From NCBI GenBank assembly GCA_944391955.1, contig CALXVG010000003.1:47314-111313 (forward strand): a stretch of 64,000 bases of DNA. Reading direction: 5' to 3'. Positions 54,533 through 64,000 of this stretch are shown here, piece after piece; the stretch's first letter is position 1, and each line of letters begins with the position of its first letter. The position numbers were made by a program, and so were the translations under genes. The notes beneath the pieces were generated by a model, which did not search any database, had not been told where the DNA came from, and saw only the letters and a list, made by a program, of their open reading frames with translations. Origin of the DNA: an uncultured Clostridia bacterium (GTDB lineage: Bacteria > Bacillota > Clostridia > TANB77 > CAG-508).

Positions 54533-55743
54533 TATTCTTCTCCATTTTTGCTTTTATAAATATCAAGTGCTTGATTTAGTACTTCTACTGCAACTTGTTT
54601 TTTTGTAAGTATTTCAAAACTTTTAGTATTTTCTTCAGTAATTATTGTAACCTTATTTGTATCTACTCCAAATCCAGCTCCCTCTTCATTGAGATTATTT
54701 GCTACAATCATATCACATTTTTTTGATATTAATTTTTTATGTGAATTTTCAATTAAATCTACTGTTTCCATAGAAAATCCACAAATAACTTGATTTGATT
54801 TTTTATTTTCCCCTACTTCTTTTAATATATCCTTAGTTCTTACTAAACTAAGTTCTAATTTATCATCACTTTTTTTGATTTTTTCTTCACTTATATTAGC
54901 TACTGTATAGTCTGCAACTGCTGCAGATTTCACTATTATATCACATTCAGGTAAATTTTCCATAACTGCTTTGTACATATCATTTGCAGATTGAACATAA
55001 ATAGTATTTACGAACATAGGTGGTTTTATTTTTGTTGGACCAGAAACTAGAGTAACCTCTGCTCCTCGTCGTGCTGCAATTTCAGCAATTGCATATCCCA
55101 TTTTTCCACTTGAATGGTTTGTTATATATCTGACTGGATCAATCTTTTCAATTGTTGGGCCTGCTGTTACAAGGACCTTAAGATGTTGCATATCTTTTTC
55201 AAATTGAATCTCTTGTTTTATATAATCTATTAAAATATTTTCATCTGGTAATTTCCCTTCGCCAATTGAATTGCAGGCTAATCTTCCAACTATTGGTTTT
55301 ATAATTTCAAAGCCATAATTTTCAAGCTTTACTAAATTATCTTGAACAATTTTATTTTTATACATGGCTGTATTCATAGCAGGTGATATTATAATTTTGC
55401 ATTGTGCTGCCAGTGCCATTGTTGTTAACATATCATCTGCTATACCATTTGCAAGCTTTCCTATTATATTTGCTGAAGCTGGTGCAATAAGCATAACATC
55501 AGCTTTTTGAGATAATGAAACATGAGCTACATTAAATTGAAAATTCCTATCAAATGTATCTACTAAGCATTTATTGCTAGTTAATGTTTCAAAAGTTATA
55601 GGATTTATAAAGTTAGTAGCATTTTTGGTCATAACAACATGTACTTCTGCTCCTTCTTTAATTAGTGCACTAGCAACATTTGCCATTTTATATGCAGCAA
55701 TACTTCCTGTAATTCCTAAAACTACTGTTTTTCCTTTTAACAT
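54532..55743 (-). CDS. coaBC: Bifunctional phosphopantothenoylcysteine decarboxylase/ligase
   Basis: 403 aa. N-terminal CoaC flavoprotein (GITGSIAAYKMANVASALIK, PASANIIGKLANGIADDMLT, SPAMNTAMY) and C-terminal CoaB ligase (TAGPTIEKIDPVRYITNHSS, GKMGYAIAEIAARRGAEVTL, GFSMETVDLIENSHKKL, MIVANNL). Adds Cys to phosphopantothenate and decarboxylates it. Coupled to coaX by a one-base overlap; both act in CoA synthesis. 52-bp gap from aspS. Confidence 0.95.
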   Translation of the reverse strand: MLKGKTVVLGITGSIAAYKMANVASALIKEGAEVHVVMTKNATNFINPITFETLTSNKCLVDTFDRNFQFNVAHVSLSQKADVMLIAPASANIIGKLANGIADDMLTTMALAAQCKIIISPAMNTAMYKNKIVQDNLVKLENYGFEIIKPIVGRLACNSIGEGKLPDENILIDYIKQEIQFEKDMQHLKVLVTAGPTIEKIDPVRYITNHSSGKMGYAIAEIAARRGAEVTLVSGPTKIKPPMFVNTIYVQSANDMYKAVMENLPECDIIVKSAAVADYTVANISEEKIKKSDDKLELSLVRTKDILKEVGENKKSNQVICGFSMETVDLIENSHKKLISKKCDMIVANNLNEEGAGFGVDTNKVTIITEENTKSFEILTKKQVAVEVLNQALDIYKSKNGEE

Positions 55744-55795
55744 ATTACTCCCTCATTTCATCAAACATTATATCATATATCTTTCTTAGTTTAAA

Positions 55796-57556
55796 CTAAT
55801 GCTTTTCGTCAATTTTTATGTGTATTTCTTTTAGTTGTTCTGGCGTTACATAACTTGGTGCTCCCATTAATAAATCTTCTGCTTTACTTGTCATTGGGAA
55901 AGCAATTACATCTCTTATTGTTTGTGCATCTGCTAAAAGCATTACCATTCTATCAACACCTGGTGCTATTCCAGCATGTGGTGGTGCTCCATAATGAAAT
56001 GCATTAAATAGGGCTTTAAATTTTGTTTCCACATCTTGTTTTGTATATCCTGCTATTTCGAAAGCTCTTATCATTGTTTCTGGACTATGATTTCTCACTG
56101 CTCCAGATGATAATTCTACTCCGTTACACACCAAATCATACTGATATGCCAATACTTCTAATGGATTTTTTGTATTTAATGCTTCTAATCCTCCTTGTGG
56201 CATTGAAAATGGATTATGACTAAATTCTATTTTTCCTCTTTCATCTAATTCGTACATTGGAAAATCTACAATCCAACAAAATTCAAATAGGTTTTCATCT
56301 ATTAATTTTAATCTTTTACCTAATTCTTCTCTAATTTGTCCTGCTAATTCCTCTACTCTACCTGATTTTTCAGCTATAAAGAATATTGCATCTCCTTCTT
56401 TTGATTTTGTTCTTTTTAGCATTTCTTCTTTTGATTCTTCATCTATAAATTTTGCAATAGGTCCCTGAAAGCTTCTGTCATCCATTATTCTAAGCCATGC
56501 CAATCCCTTTGCTTTTAAATCTTTTATTGCATAATCTGTCATACCTTCAAAGAAACTTCTTGGTTCATCTTTTACATTGTGAACTGCTATTATTCTAACT
56601 ATTTTACCTTTAAATGCATTTAATCCTATTTTTTCAAACAAATCTGTAACATCAACTATTTCTAATGGATTTCTTAAGTCTGGTTTGTCTGTGCCATATT
56701 TAAGCATTGATTCTTTATATGGTAGCCTTGTAAATGGATATTTACTTACTTTTTTATCTGAAAATTTTGAAAATGTTTCATACATTACTGGTTCTAATGC
56801 TTGAAAAACATCTTCTTGTGTTGCAAAACTCATTTCCATGTCTAATTGATAAAACTCTCCTGGAGACCTATCAGCTCTAGCATCTTCATCTCTAAAACAT
56901 GGTGCTATTTGAAAATATTTATCTATTCCAGAAACCATTAATAATTGTTTGAATTGTTGTGGTGCTTGTGGTAATGCATAAAATTTACCTGGATGCACTC
57001 TGCTTGGTACTAGATAGTCTCTGGCTCCTTCTGGTGATGAGCTTGTTAATATTGGTGTTTGAACTTCTAAGAAGTCTTGTTCTATCATTTTCTCCCTTAA
57101 AAATTGAATTACTTTTGCTCTTAAAATTAAATTTTCTTTTAACTTATTCCCTCTTAAATCCAAGAATCTGTATTTTAATCTTAAATCTTCTCTTACTTCT
57201 TCAGATTCTCCAATAGTAAATGGAAGTTCTTTTACTCTTTTTCCTACTACTTCAATTTTTTCTATTAATATTTCTACTAACCCTGTTTTTAATTTAGGAT
57301 TTATTGTTTCTTCATCTCTTTTTTTGACTGTCCCTTCTACTGTTACAGCAGATTCAATTGGAATATGTGAAATAAAGTCTACTTCTTCACTTTTTCCTGA
57401 AGTTACAACTTGTGTAATTCCGTACATATCTCTAATGTCTAAAAAAACTAACCCTCCTAAGTCTCTAATGGTATCTAAGAATCCAGATATTTTAACCTTT
57501 TTTCCAACATCTGATAATCTTAATTCATCACATCTGTGAGTTTTGAATTTTTCCAT
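55796..57556 (-). CDS. aspS: Aspartyl-tRNA synthetase
   Basis: 586 aa, bacterial type with a GAD insert. OB-fold start (GKKVKISGFLDTIRDLGGLV, DIRDMYGITQVV), class II motif 2 FRDEDARADRSPGEFYQLD and motif 3 GIAPGVDRMVMLLAD. Charges tRNA-Asp (bacterial-type forms may also charge tRNA-Asn when gatCAB is present). Regulated by the T-box leader upstream. May head the coaBC-coaX transcript. Confidence 0.96.
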   Translation of the reverse strand: MEKFKTHRCDELRLSDVGKKVKISGFLDTIRDLGGLVFLDIRDMYGITQVVTSGKSEEVDFISHIPIESAVTVEGTVKKRDEETINPKLKTGLVEILIEKIEVVGKRVKELPFTIGESEEVREDLRLKYRFLDLRGNKLKENLILRAKVIQFLREKMIEQDFLEVQTPILTSSSPEGARDYLVPSRVHPGKFYALPQAPQQFKQLLMVSGIDKYFQIAPCFRDEDARADRSPGEFYQLDMEMSFATQEDVFQALEPVMYETFSKFSDKKVSKYPFTRLPYKESMLKYGTDKPDLRNPLEIVDVTDLFEKIGLNAFKGKIVRIIAVHNVKDEPRSFFEGMTDYAIKDLKAKGLAWLRIMDDRSFQGPIAKFIDEESKEEMLKRTKSKEGDAIFFIAEKSGRVEELAGQIREELGKRLKLIDENLFEFCWIVDFPMYELDERGKIEFSHNPFSMPQGGLEALNTKNPLEVLAYQYDLVCNGVELSSGAVRNHSPETMIRAFEIAGYTKQDVETKFKALFNAFHYGAPPHAGIAPGVDRMVMLLADAQTIRDVIAFPMTSKAEDLLMGAPSYVTPEQLKEIHIKIDEKH

Positions 57557-57618
57557 AATTTATTCCTCCTTGTATATATTTTTACAAAGAATATCTTTTA
57601 TACCCTGGAAAAAGGGGC

Positions 57619-57825
57619 AAAAAAAACATCCTCTGCTACTGCAGGGACGAACATTATATCCGTGGTACCACCCTAACTTGAAAATTATTAAAATAATTTC
57701 CCACTTTATTTTTGTTAATATGCTCCAATGTGTTTCGACATGTTATGTTTGCTAAAAGGGCTTACAGCCTTCGACCCTTACTCTCTATTAGTAACCTATA
57801 ACCGCTTTCATTGTACAAACGCATT
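57619..57825 (-). promoter_or_regulatory. T-box leader of aspS
   Basis: On the minus strand the leader holds the T-box core AGGGTGGTACCACGG (about 57660-57674), then an intrinsic terminator: stem CGTCCCTGC/GCAGAGGATG (57641-57649, 57627-57636) and eight T (57619-57626). Upstream is a structured stem-I region with the usual AG-rich bulge. Uncharged tRNA should bind and prevent termination. I could not fix the specifier codon by eye; with aspS behind it, an Asp codon is expected. Confidence 0.88.
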
Positions 57826-57964
57826 TATTTAATTGATTTTATTATTATACCCCATTTTTTTTATTAAGTCAAACTTTTTTTGAAATTTACTTTATTTTTA
57901 GCTTTTTTTGTTATATAATATTATGCAATTGGCAAAACGCAATGTAGGAGGGATTTTTTAGTTT

Positions 57965-60379
57965 ATGGAATATAATCACAGTGAGATTGAAAAAAAATGG
58001 CAAAAGAAATGGGAACAAGAGAAAAGTTTTAAAGTTGAAGTAGATAAGAATAAGGAAAAATTTTATATGCTTGTAGAATTTCCTTATCCTTCTGGTGTTG
58101 GACTTCATGTTGGTCATGTTAGAGTTTACACAGCTTCTGATGTTCAAGCTAGATTTAAAAAAGCAAAAGGATATAATGTTTTATTTCCAATGGGTTGGGA
58201 TGCTTTTGGCGCACCTGCTGAACAATATGCAATAAAAAATCATATTCATCCTAAAAAAGCTGTAGAAGAAAACATTCAAGTTTTTAAAGGTCAAATGCAA
58301 GATTTGGGTCTTGCTATTGATTGGGATAGAGAATTCTCTACAACTGACCCTGAATATTATAAATTAACACAATGGCAGTTTTTACAATTTTATAAAGCGG
58401 GTCTAGCATATAAGGCAGAAAAAGAAATTAATTGGTGTCCAACTTGTAAAACAGGATTATCTAACGAAGACGCTCAAGGTGGAGTCTGTGAAAGATGTGG
58501 TTCGCAAACCACTAAAAAGCTTAAAAATCAATGGGTTTTGAGAATGAGTAATTATGCTGATAAATTACTTGATGGACTTGATGATACAGAATTTCTAGAT
58601 AAGGTTAAAACAGCTCAAATTAATTGGATTGGAAAAAGCATCGGTGCTTCTGTAAAATTCAAATTAAAAGATACTGATGATGATTTAGAAGTATTTACTA
58701 CTAGATGTGATACATTATTTGGTGTTACATTTATGGTTATGAGTCCAGAACATAAATTTTTAGAGAAATATAAAGATAGAATTAAAAATTTAGAGGAAGT
58801 TAAAGCATATCAAGAAGAAGCTAAACATAAAAGTGAAATTGAACGTACTGATATGACAAAAGATAAAACAGGTGTTAAATTAAATGGTTTAACTGCAATA
58901 AATCCTGTAAATGGTGAGGAGATAGAAATTTGGATTTCTGATTATGTTCTTGCATCATATGGAACTGGTGCTATTATGGCCGTTCCTGCACATGATGATA
59001 GAGATTTTGCTTTTGCAACAAAATTTGGTATTCCAATTGTTCAAGTTATTAAAGAACCAAATACTAGTGAAGATACTTTAAGCTGTGCTTATACTGGTGA
59101 TGGTATAATGATAAATAGTGGTTTTTTAAACGGAATTGACAAAAAAGAAATTGCAATTGACAAAATGATTACATTCTTAGAAGAAAAAAATATTGGTAAA
59201 AAAACAGTAAACTATAGATTACAGGATTGGATTTTCTCACGTCAAAGATTTTGGGGAGAACCAATACCTATGATTCACTGTCCTGAATGTGGTTGGGTTC
59301 CAGTACCTGATAAGGATTTGCCTGTACTTCTTCCTGATGTTCAATCATATGAACCAACAGAAGATGGTGAAAGTCCTTTAGCTAATATTACAGATTGGGT
59401 TAATGTTAAATGCCCTTGTTGTGGTCATGATGCAAAAAGAGAAACTGACACTATGCCAAATTGGGCTGGCTCTTCTTGGTATTGGTTAAGATATATGGAT
59501 CCTCATAATAATAATGCAATTGCTTCAAAAGAAGCATTGGATTACTGGGGTAAAGTAGATTTATATGATGGTGGAATGGAACATGCTACTCGTCATTTGC
59601 TTTATGCTCGTTTTTGGAATATCTTTTTACATGAACAAGGATTAGTTCCAAATTCAGAACCATTTTTAAAGAGAATTAGTCATGGTATGATTTTAGGCTC
59701 TAATGGAGAGAAAATGAGTAAAAGCAAGGGTAATGTTGTAAATCCTACTGATATGGTTAAAGAATATGGTGCAGATGCTTTAAGACTTTATGAAATGTTT
59801 ATTGGTGATTATTCAAAAGATGCTGCTTGGAATGAAAATGGTTTAAAAGGATGTAGAAAATTCCTAAATAGAATTTGGAATTTACAATCTAAATTAAACG
59901 CTAATGCTGGCTATACACCTTCTTTAGAAAGCATTATCAATAAAACTATAAAAAAGGTTACACATGATATAGAAACTTTAGATTACAATACTGCAGTTTC
60001 TGCATTAATGATTTTATTAAATGAAATGGATAAAGAAACTTCAATAACAAAATCTGATTATGCAACAATATTGCAATTATTAAATCCTTTTGCACCACAT
60101 ATAACAGAAGAGTTGTGGAGTAAATATGGAAATACAAATAAATTGCTTGCATATGAAGCTTGGCCAACATATGATGAAACAAAAACTATTGATGAAACAA
60201 TTGAGCTTCCTGTTCAAGTAAATGGTAAATTAAAAGGAACAATCTTAATTCCTCTTAATGTCGAAGAAACCTATGTAAAAGATACTGTTCACACACAATT
60301 TGCAGATTTATTGAATGGAAAAAATATTGCTAAAGAAATTTATGTAAAAAATAAGATATTTAATATTGTTGTTAAATAG
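57965..60379 (+). CDS. leuS: Leucyl-tRNA synthetase
   Basis: 804 aa, AGGAGGG before the ATG. Class I signature HVGH in GVGLHVGHVRVY, zinc cysteines CPTCKTGLSN and GVCERCG, an editing (CP1) domain with TTRCDTLFGVTFMVMSPEH and GTGAIMAVPAHDDRDF, and the KMSKS loop GEKMSKSKGNVVNPT. Normal length. Divergent from aspS; a TATAAT stands at about 57915. Ends at a strong bidirectional terminator. Confidence 0.97.
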   Translation: MEYNHSEIEKKWQKKWEQEKSFKVEVDKNKEKFYMLVEFPYPSGVGLHVGHVRVYTASDVQARFKKAKGYNVLFPMGWDAFGAPAEQYAIKNHIHPKKAVEENIQVFKGQMQDLGLAIDWDREFSTTDPEYYKLTQWQFLQFYKAGLAYKAEKEINWCPTCKTGLSNEDAQGGVCERCGSQTTKKLKNQWVLRMSNYADKLLDGLDDTEFLDKVKTAQINWIGKSIGASVKFKLKDTDDDLEVFTTRCDTLFGVTFMVMSPEHKFLEKYKDRIKNLEEVKAYQEEAKHKSEIERTDMTKDKTGVKLNGLTAINPVNGEEIEIWISDYVLASYGTGAIMAVPAHDDRDFAFATKFGIPIVQVIKEPNTSEDTLSCAYTGDGIMINSGFLNGIDKKEIAIDKMITFLEEKNIGKKTVNYRLQDWIFSRQRFWGEPIPMIHCPECGWVPVPDKDLPVLLPDVQSYEPTEDGESPLANITDWVNVKCPCCGHDAKRETDTMPNWAGSSWYWLRYMDPHNNNAIASKEALDYWGKVDLYDGGMEHATRHLLYARFWNIFLHEQGLVPNSEPFLKRISHGMILGSNGEKMSKSKGNVVNPTDMVKEYGADALRLYEMFIGDYSKDAAWNENGLKGCRKFLNRIWNLQSKLNANAGYTPSLESIINKTIKKVTHDIETLDYNTAVSALMILLNEMDKETSITKSDYATILQLLNPFAPHITEELWSKYGNTNKLLAYEAWPTYDETKTIDETIELPVQVNGKLKGTILIPLNVEETYVKDTVHTQFADLLNGKNIAKEIYVKNKIFNIVVK

Positions 60380-60382
60380 CAT

Positions 60383-60429
60383 AATAAATAAAATGTCAGA
60401 AGAGTTAATCTTCTGACATTTTATTTATT
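60383..60429. terminator. Bidirectional terminator
   Basis: Perfect 21-bp inverted repeat (60383-60403 with 60409-60429), 5-nt loop, between convergent leuS and prfA; it overlaps the prfA stop. Confidence 0.9.
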
Positions 60430-61486
60430 CATTTTCACCTTTTAATTTCTCTGCTCTATCTGCTGCAATTAAATTATCTATCATTTCATCTAAATCTCCG
60501 TTTAAGAAATTGTCTATCTGGAATATACTAAATCCTATTCTGTGGTCTGTTATTCTTCCTTGAGGATAATTATATGTTCTTATTTTTTCACTTCTATCTC
60601 CAGTTCCTACTTGTGATTTTCTCTCATTATGCAATTCTTCATCTCTTTTTTGTTTTTCTATTTCATATAATCGTGATTTTAATAATCTCATAGCATATTC
60701 TTTATTTTGTGTTTGAGATCTTTCTGTTTGGCATTCTGCTACTAATCCTGTTGGTTCATGTATTAATCTTACTGCTGATGATGTTTTATTTACTTTTTGT
60801 CCCCCTGCTCCTGAAGCTCTAAATACTTCCATTCTTACATCTGCTGGATTTATTTCAATTTCCACATCTTCTACAACTGGTAATACTGCAACAGTTGCTG
60901 TTGATGTATGAATTCTTCCACTACTTTCAGTGTCTGGAACTCTTTGAACTCTATGAACACCGCTTTCAAATTTTAATCTACTATATACGCCTTTGCCTGA
61001 AAGCATGAAAGTTACTTCCTTATAGCCACCTATTCCTGTTTCATTTTCATTTAAAATATCTATTTTCCAATGTTTTGTTTCTGCATACATTGTATACATT
61101 CTAAATAGTGTCCCTGCAAATAATGCTGCTTCTTCTCCTCCTGCACCTGCTCTGATTTCACAAATTATATCTTTGTCATCATCTGGGTCTTTAGGAATTA
61201 AAAGTATTTTTAACTCTTCTTCTAATTGTGGTATTTTTTCTCTTAATTCTTCCATTTCCATTTCTGCTAATTCTTTTAAATCTTTATCTGCAGTCATCGC
61301 TTTTGCTTCTTCAAAGTCATTTTTTGCTTTTTTATATTCTCTATATTTCAAAACAACTTCTTCCATTCCAGCATGTTCTTTCATATATTTTTGCCATTCT
61401 GACTGTTTGCTTATTATTTCTGGGTCGCTTATCTTTTGGGTTAATTCGTCATATCTTTTTTCTACGTCTTCTAATTTTTGAAACAT
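60425..61486 (-). CDS. prfA: Peptide chain release factor 1
   Basis: 353 aa. Frees the chain at UAA and UAG. GGQ in [16 protein letters not shown] for hydrolysis; stop-codon recognition loop [14 protein letters not shown] (P-x-T type of RF1). Complete. prmC, frequent after prfA, is not present. Relevant here: any frameshift or codon peculiarity would depend on a normal release system, and RF1 looks ordinary. Confidence 0.95.
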   Translation of the reverse strand: MFQKLEDVEKRYDELTQKISDPEIISKQSEWQKYMKEHAGMEEVVLKYREYKKAKNDFEEAKAMTADKDLKELAEMEMEELREKIPQLEEELKILLIPKDPDDDKDIICEIRAGAGGEEAALFAGTLFRMYTMYAETKHWKIDILNENETGIGGYKEVTFMLSGKGVYSRLKFESGVHRVQRVPDTESSGRIHTSTATVAVLPVVEDVEIEINPADVRMEVFRASGAGGQKVNKTSSAVRLIHEPTGLVAECQTERSQTQNKEYAMRLLKSRLYEIEKQKRDEELHNERKSQVGTGDRSEKIRTYNYPQGRITDHRIGFSIFQIDNFLNGDLDEMIDNLIAADRAEKLKGENE

Positions 61487-61584
61487 AAAAATCTCCTATC
61501 CTTTTTAAACTACCTTTCTATTATATACTATTTTTATTAATTTTACAATATGTACAGCAACTTTGAGAATCTTATAACAATATA

Positions 61585-62283
61585 TTAGTCTTTAATAAAA
61601 TGATATCCTCCGTCTGTATATATGAATAAATCTCCTTCTTTTGCATCTTGATATAAATCTTTTGGAAATTCTATTTCTTCAATTCCTTCCATGCCTCCGT
61701 CCTGAGCATTATCTAAGTCATATAGCCATATTCTTCCTGAATATTTTTCACCTGCTTCATATTTATGTCCTTCAATCCTCATAGTATCTAAATATATATT
61801 TTGTTCTTTAATTGTTTCTTTAATCATTGTATTTATGTCTTTTTTTAAAACATTTGTTGCAGTTATATCTAATATCAAAATATCTCCTTGTTTTCTTATC
61901 ACACTCCCTAATTGAGTATCTTTAGGTAATTCTTCTATATGTTTTGTAATAACTTTATAATCTTCCTCTACACTACAATTGCATAAATTGTATGTATTAT
62001 TTTTATTGTTGTTTATATCATATACATATAACATTTCTCCATCCTGTTTTGTTTCTATAGCATATTTTCTTAAAATATTATCTCTTTCTTTTATCATTAT
62101 GTTTCTGTACTTTGAAATTATTTTGTTGTTATAAATTGTTAAATCATTTTCAAGTAAATTGTACCATTTACATTCTTCATTTGTATTATTTTCTATGCTT
62201 TCTGATAATTCTTCCATAAATTTTTTAACAAAATTCCTTTCTTTTAAACTCTCATATAGATTATTGAATAAATCTAATTTCAA
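61585..62283 (-). CDS. Unknown 232-aa protein with DUF3006-like end
   Basis: TTG start behind AAGGAGTG. A helical, charged N-terminal half (SLKERNFVKKFMEELSESIE), a middle with YVYDINNNKNNTYNLCNCSV, and an end with EEIEFPKDLYQDAKEGDLFI and YTDGGYHFIKD. The last 35 residues resemble small DUF3006-type domains (IPK-L-xxGDxL pattern), but this is weak. No signal peptide. I do not assign a function. Lies alone between prfA and the nuclease. Confidence 0.65.
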   Translation of the reverse strand: MKLDLFNNLYESLKERNFVKKFMEELSESIENNTNEECKWYNLLENDLTIYNNKIISKYRNIMIKERDNILRKYAIETKQDGEMLYVYDINNNKNNTYNLCNCSVEEDYKVITKHIEELPKDTQLGSVIRKQGDILILDITATNVLKKDINTMIKETIKEQNIYLDTMRIEGHKYEAGEKYSGRIWLYDLDNAQDGGMEGIEEIEFPKDLYQDAKEGDLFIYTDGGYHFIKD

Positions 62284-62395
62284 TATATAATCACTCCTTT
62301 AAATTTGGAAATATACTATAGATAAATAGTATTAAGAATTAATTTATTAGGATTATATATTATTTTATTTATTTATACAAGATGTTTTTATTTTT

Positions 62396-63157
62396 TTATT
62401 CTGCATGGCTTTCTCCTGTTGCATAATCAATTACAATTCCTGGTTGAACATTATAACAATATACATTAAAATGCAGTCCTGTCCCATTATCTTCAACTGA
62501 CCATGCTTCCATTTGTACACCACTTACTAAAAGATTATCCCCTTCATATATAGGTGTTACTCTATATAAAACATGATTATTTTCATTGTTATCAATATAT
62601 TCGGCAACTTGATTTTCAAATGGCAACATTCCTTCTACATTCAAATATCTTGTTCCTGTAATTAAATTTTGTTTATTTGCATTTTCTCCTGAAAGTTGCC
62701 AGCCGATTAAATGGCATCTGTTATACAAATATTTATCTGTAATTAAATTATCATATCTTTTTTGTACCCAACCAGACAAATCGTTTATACTACCAATTTC
62801 TCCTCTTTCTTCACCTTCTTTAGGCATTGTTTCTTTACAGATATTTGCAAAAGCCACTCCGCTTCTCCCTAAAATATCCCATTCACGATATGTTTCAAAA
62901 GGTTCAGTAGTATAATCTTCTTCTGTAAAATATGGAATATTATTATTTAATTCTACATATGGGCTAGATGTGTATTCTGGAATTGTATTTAAATCAAAAC
63001 TTATAGTTTGTGCGTGATTTATATTATTTTCATTAGAAACATTTGAATTTTCTAGATTTTGGCTTAAATATCCTGAATAAATTACAAGAATGAAAATTAT
63101 TATAGATATTAAAATTTGCCAAATATTTTGTTTTTTTCTCCTACGTTTTCTTCCCAT
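62396..63157 (-). CDS. Secreted or anchored DNA/RNA non-specific endonuclease
   Basis: 253 aa. Very basic start (GRKRRRKKQN) and one membrane helix (about 12-30), then the nuclease domain: YVELNNNIPYFTEED, WDILGRSGVAFANI, YDNLITDKYLYNRCHLIGWQ with the catalytic His and downstream Asn of GENANKQNLITGTRYLNVEG. This is the EndA/Spd-type His-Asn-His fold of Gram-positive surface nucleases. It may degrade or process external DNA; together with ComEA it could feed on or take up DNA, which is an inference. Confidence 0.88.
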   Translation of the reverse strand: MGRKRRRKKQNIWQILISIIIFILVIYSGYLSQNLENSNVSNENNINHAQTISFDLNTIPEYTSSPYVELNNNIPYFTEEDYTTEPFETYREWDILGRSGVAFANICKETMPKEGEERGEIGSINDLSGWVQKRYDNLITDKYLYNRCHLIGWQLSGENANKQNLITGTRYLNVEGMLPFENQVAEYIDNNENNHVLYRVTPIYEGDNLLVSGVQMEAWSVEDNGTGLHFNVYCYNVQPGIVIDYATGESHAE

Positions 63158-63335
63158 ATTTTATCTCCTACTTTTTACAATGTTCATGTTTACTGTTAGA
63201 TTAATTTATATTATAATAAGATTTTCTTATTTTCATAATCTTATCTTTCATTTATATTATCATTATTTCATGATAAATTCAATGATTTATTCAACTTATT
63301 TTTTTGTAGCTCATATATTATTGTAGGTGATTATT

Positions 63336-63843
63336 TTGGCTATTGTTTATACAGATAGATTATATACTACAAATCTTTTATATAGTAATATTAGAAGTTT
63401 ACTTTATACTTATCCATTTTTGCAATCTGATATTATTGGATTTAGCGTTCTTCGGAAAACCTATACCCTATATAAGAATTGGTAGAGGAAGTAACCATAT
63501 ATTCTATAGTGCTTCAATACATGCGAATGAATCTATAACAACTAATGTACTACTTAAATTTATTGAAGATTTTTGTGTTGCTTATAAAAACAATTCTACC
63601 ATTTTTGGTTATAAGGCTAGAAATATTTTTAATTATTCTTCTATTTATATTGTTCCAATGTGTAATCCTGATGGTGTTAATCTTGTAAATGGATATTATT
63701 CAATTGATTCTACTATTTATAATCATGCTGAGGAAATTGCTAATAATTATCCTACTATTAGTTTTCCAGATGGGTGGAAAGCAAATATTAATGGTGAAAG
63801 TTTTATTAACTTCCAATTTTTTATTTTTCAAAAAATAATGTAG
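63336..63843 (+). pseudogene. M14 peptidase, truncated; needs a +1 shift at CGG
   Basis: TTG at 63336 behind AGGTGATT. Gamma-D-glutamyl-diamino acid endopeptidase type. The first frame (39 codons, [17 protein letters not shown] to GFSV-L) meets CGG; skipping the C at 63453 gives [15 protein letters not shown], the family pattern. Then HANES (two zinc ligands), [12 protein letters not shown] and [11 protein letters not shown], after which the similarity ends and a stop follows at 63843. The last zinc His and the catalytic Glu are missing, so the 168-aa product cannot be a full enzyme. Pseudogene by truncation, whatever the frameshift means. Confidence 0.8.
63453..63455 (+). other. In-frame CGG at +1 frameshift site 3
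   Basis: Context AGC GTT CTT CGG AAA ACC; the continuing frame is CTT (C) GGA AAA CCT ATA. Skipping C gives LGKPIPY, the conserved start of the M14 domain. Confidence 0.7.
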
Positions 63844-63877
63844 TAATTTTCTACATCTACAAAATCTTGTATTTATT

Positions 63878-64000
63878 TTATACAATATTACTTTTAAATG
63901 ATTTGTCATTATTTAAAAATTCGTCTATTTCAATAAATTCATCTATATTTTCATTTATTGTATTTAGTGGAGCAAAATTAAATGTTATAAATACATTTTT
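63878..64000 (-). CDS. Unknown protein, 3' end only
   Basis: An open frame enters from the right edge on the minus strand and ends with TAA at 63878: FITFNFAPLNTINENIDEFI and a charged tail. 40 residues are visible, too little for a family. Convergent with the M14 relic. Confidence 0.5.
   Translation of the reverse strand, partial: KNVFITFNFAPLNTINENIDEFIEIDEFLNNDKSFKSNIV

Noticed and set aside
57543..57755. Plus-strand reading frame across the aspS leader
   Set aside because: It is antisense to the T-box leader, with no ribosome site; the RNA structure explains the region.

Overview
The window is AT-rich DNA with dense coding, strong AGGAGG-type ribosome sites, frequent TTG starts, a SigG sporulation sigma factor and an aspS T-box leader. 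It fits an uncultivated, gut-type Clostridia lineage (Bacillota); the exact taxon cannot be read from sequence alone.

Layout. 1-4.2 kb: an unknown gene cut by the window edge, an RsiV/DUF3298-like membrane protein, a UPF0016 cation transporter split by a CGG codon, and a DUF5711-CvpA pair. 4.2-17.8 kb: a cell-division and wall cluster on the minus strand (murA, ftsQ/divIB, two DUF881 proteins, sbp). A 9.6-kb large-serine-recombinase element sits inside murA, exactly in the catalytic-cysteine loop. The element carries RhuM, small proteins and a 1697-aa SF2 helicase that needs a +1 frameshift. 17.9-27.9 kb: FemX-like and cardiolipin synthase genes, tRNA-Arg(TCT), an LCP protein, a D,D-carboxypeptidase, comEA, sigG, adenosine deaminase, a DnaJ-like protein and an HD-GYP response regulator. 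28-33.7 kb: a 1530-aa surface protein with an IPTTG sorting signal and its sortase. 33.8-49 kb: housekeeping genes ispH-ispG, purB, mreC-mreB-radC, a MecA-like gene, and a co-directional rplI-dnaB-mntA-hepT-tilS-ftsH run, then punA and a pyridoxamine-kinase gene. 50-53.7 kb: an accessory patch with an M15-type peptidase, a 329-bp duplication, and RhuM intact and broken. 53.7-64 kb: coaX-coaBC-aspS, leuS, prfA, an unknown protein, a secreted nuclease and a broken M14 peptidase.

Main observations. (1) Scanning by eye, I find the codon CGG in frame only four times in about 18,000 codons. Three of the four lie exactly where skipping the C (NTT-C-GGR) restores a broken gene: UPF0016, the element helicase and an M14 peptidase. 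The fourth lies at the end of coaX, where a +1 shift would end the protein before a strong promoter. CGT, CGC and CGA are used normally. This points to CGG-dependent +1 decoding (C skipping, or CGGR read as Gly) or, less excitingly, to a motif-specific artefact. (2) The recombinase element splits murA at CAGGGG; removing it regenerates a 417-aa MurA. The recombinase gene itself runs through the attachment site, so its C-terminus should differ between integrated and circular forms.

Gene links. Peptidoglycan synthesis and division (murA, ftsQ, DUF881, sbp, femX, LCP, carboxypeptidase, mreBC), isoprenoid supply (ispG/H), CoA synthesis and translation factors dominate. Accessory content is concentrated at 7.8-17.5 kb and 50-53 kb.
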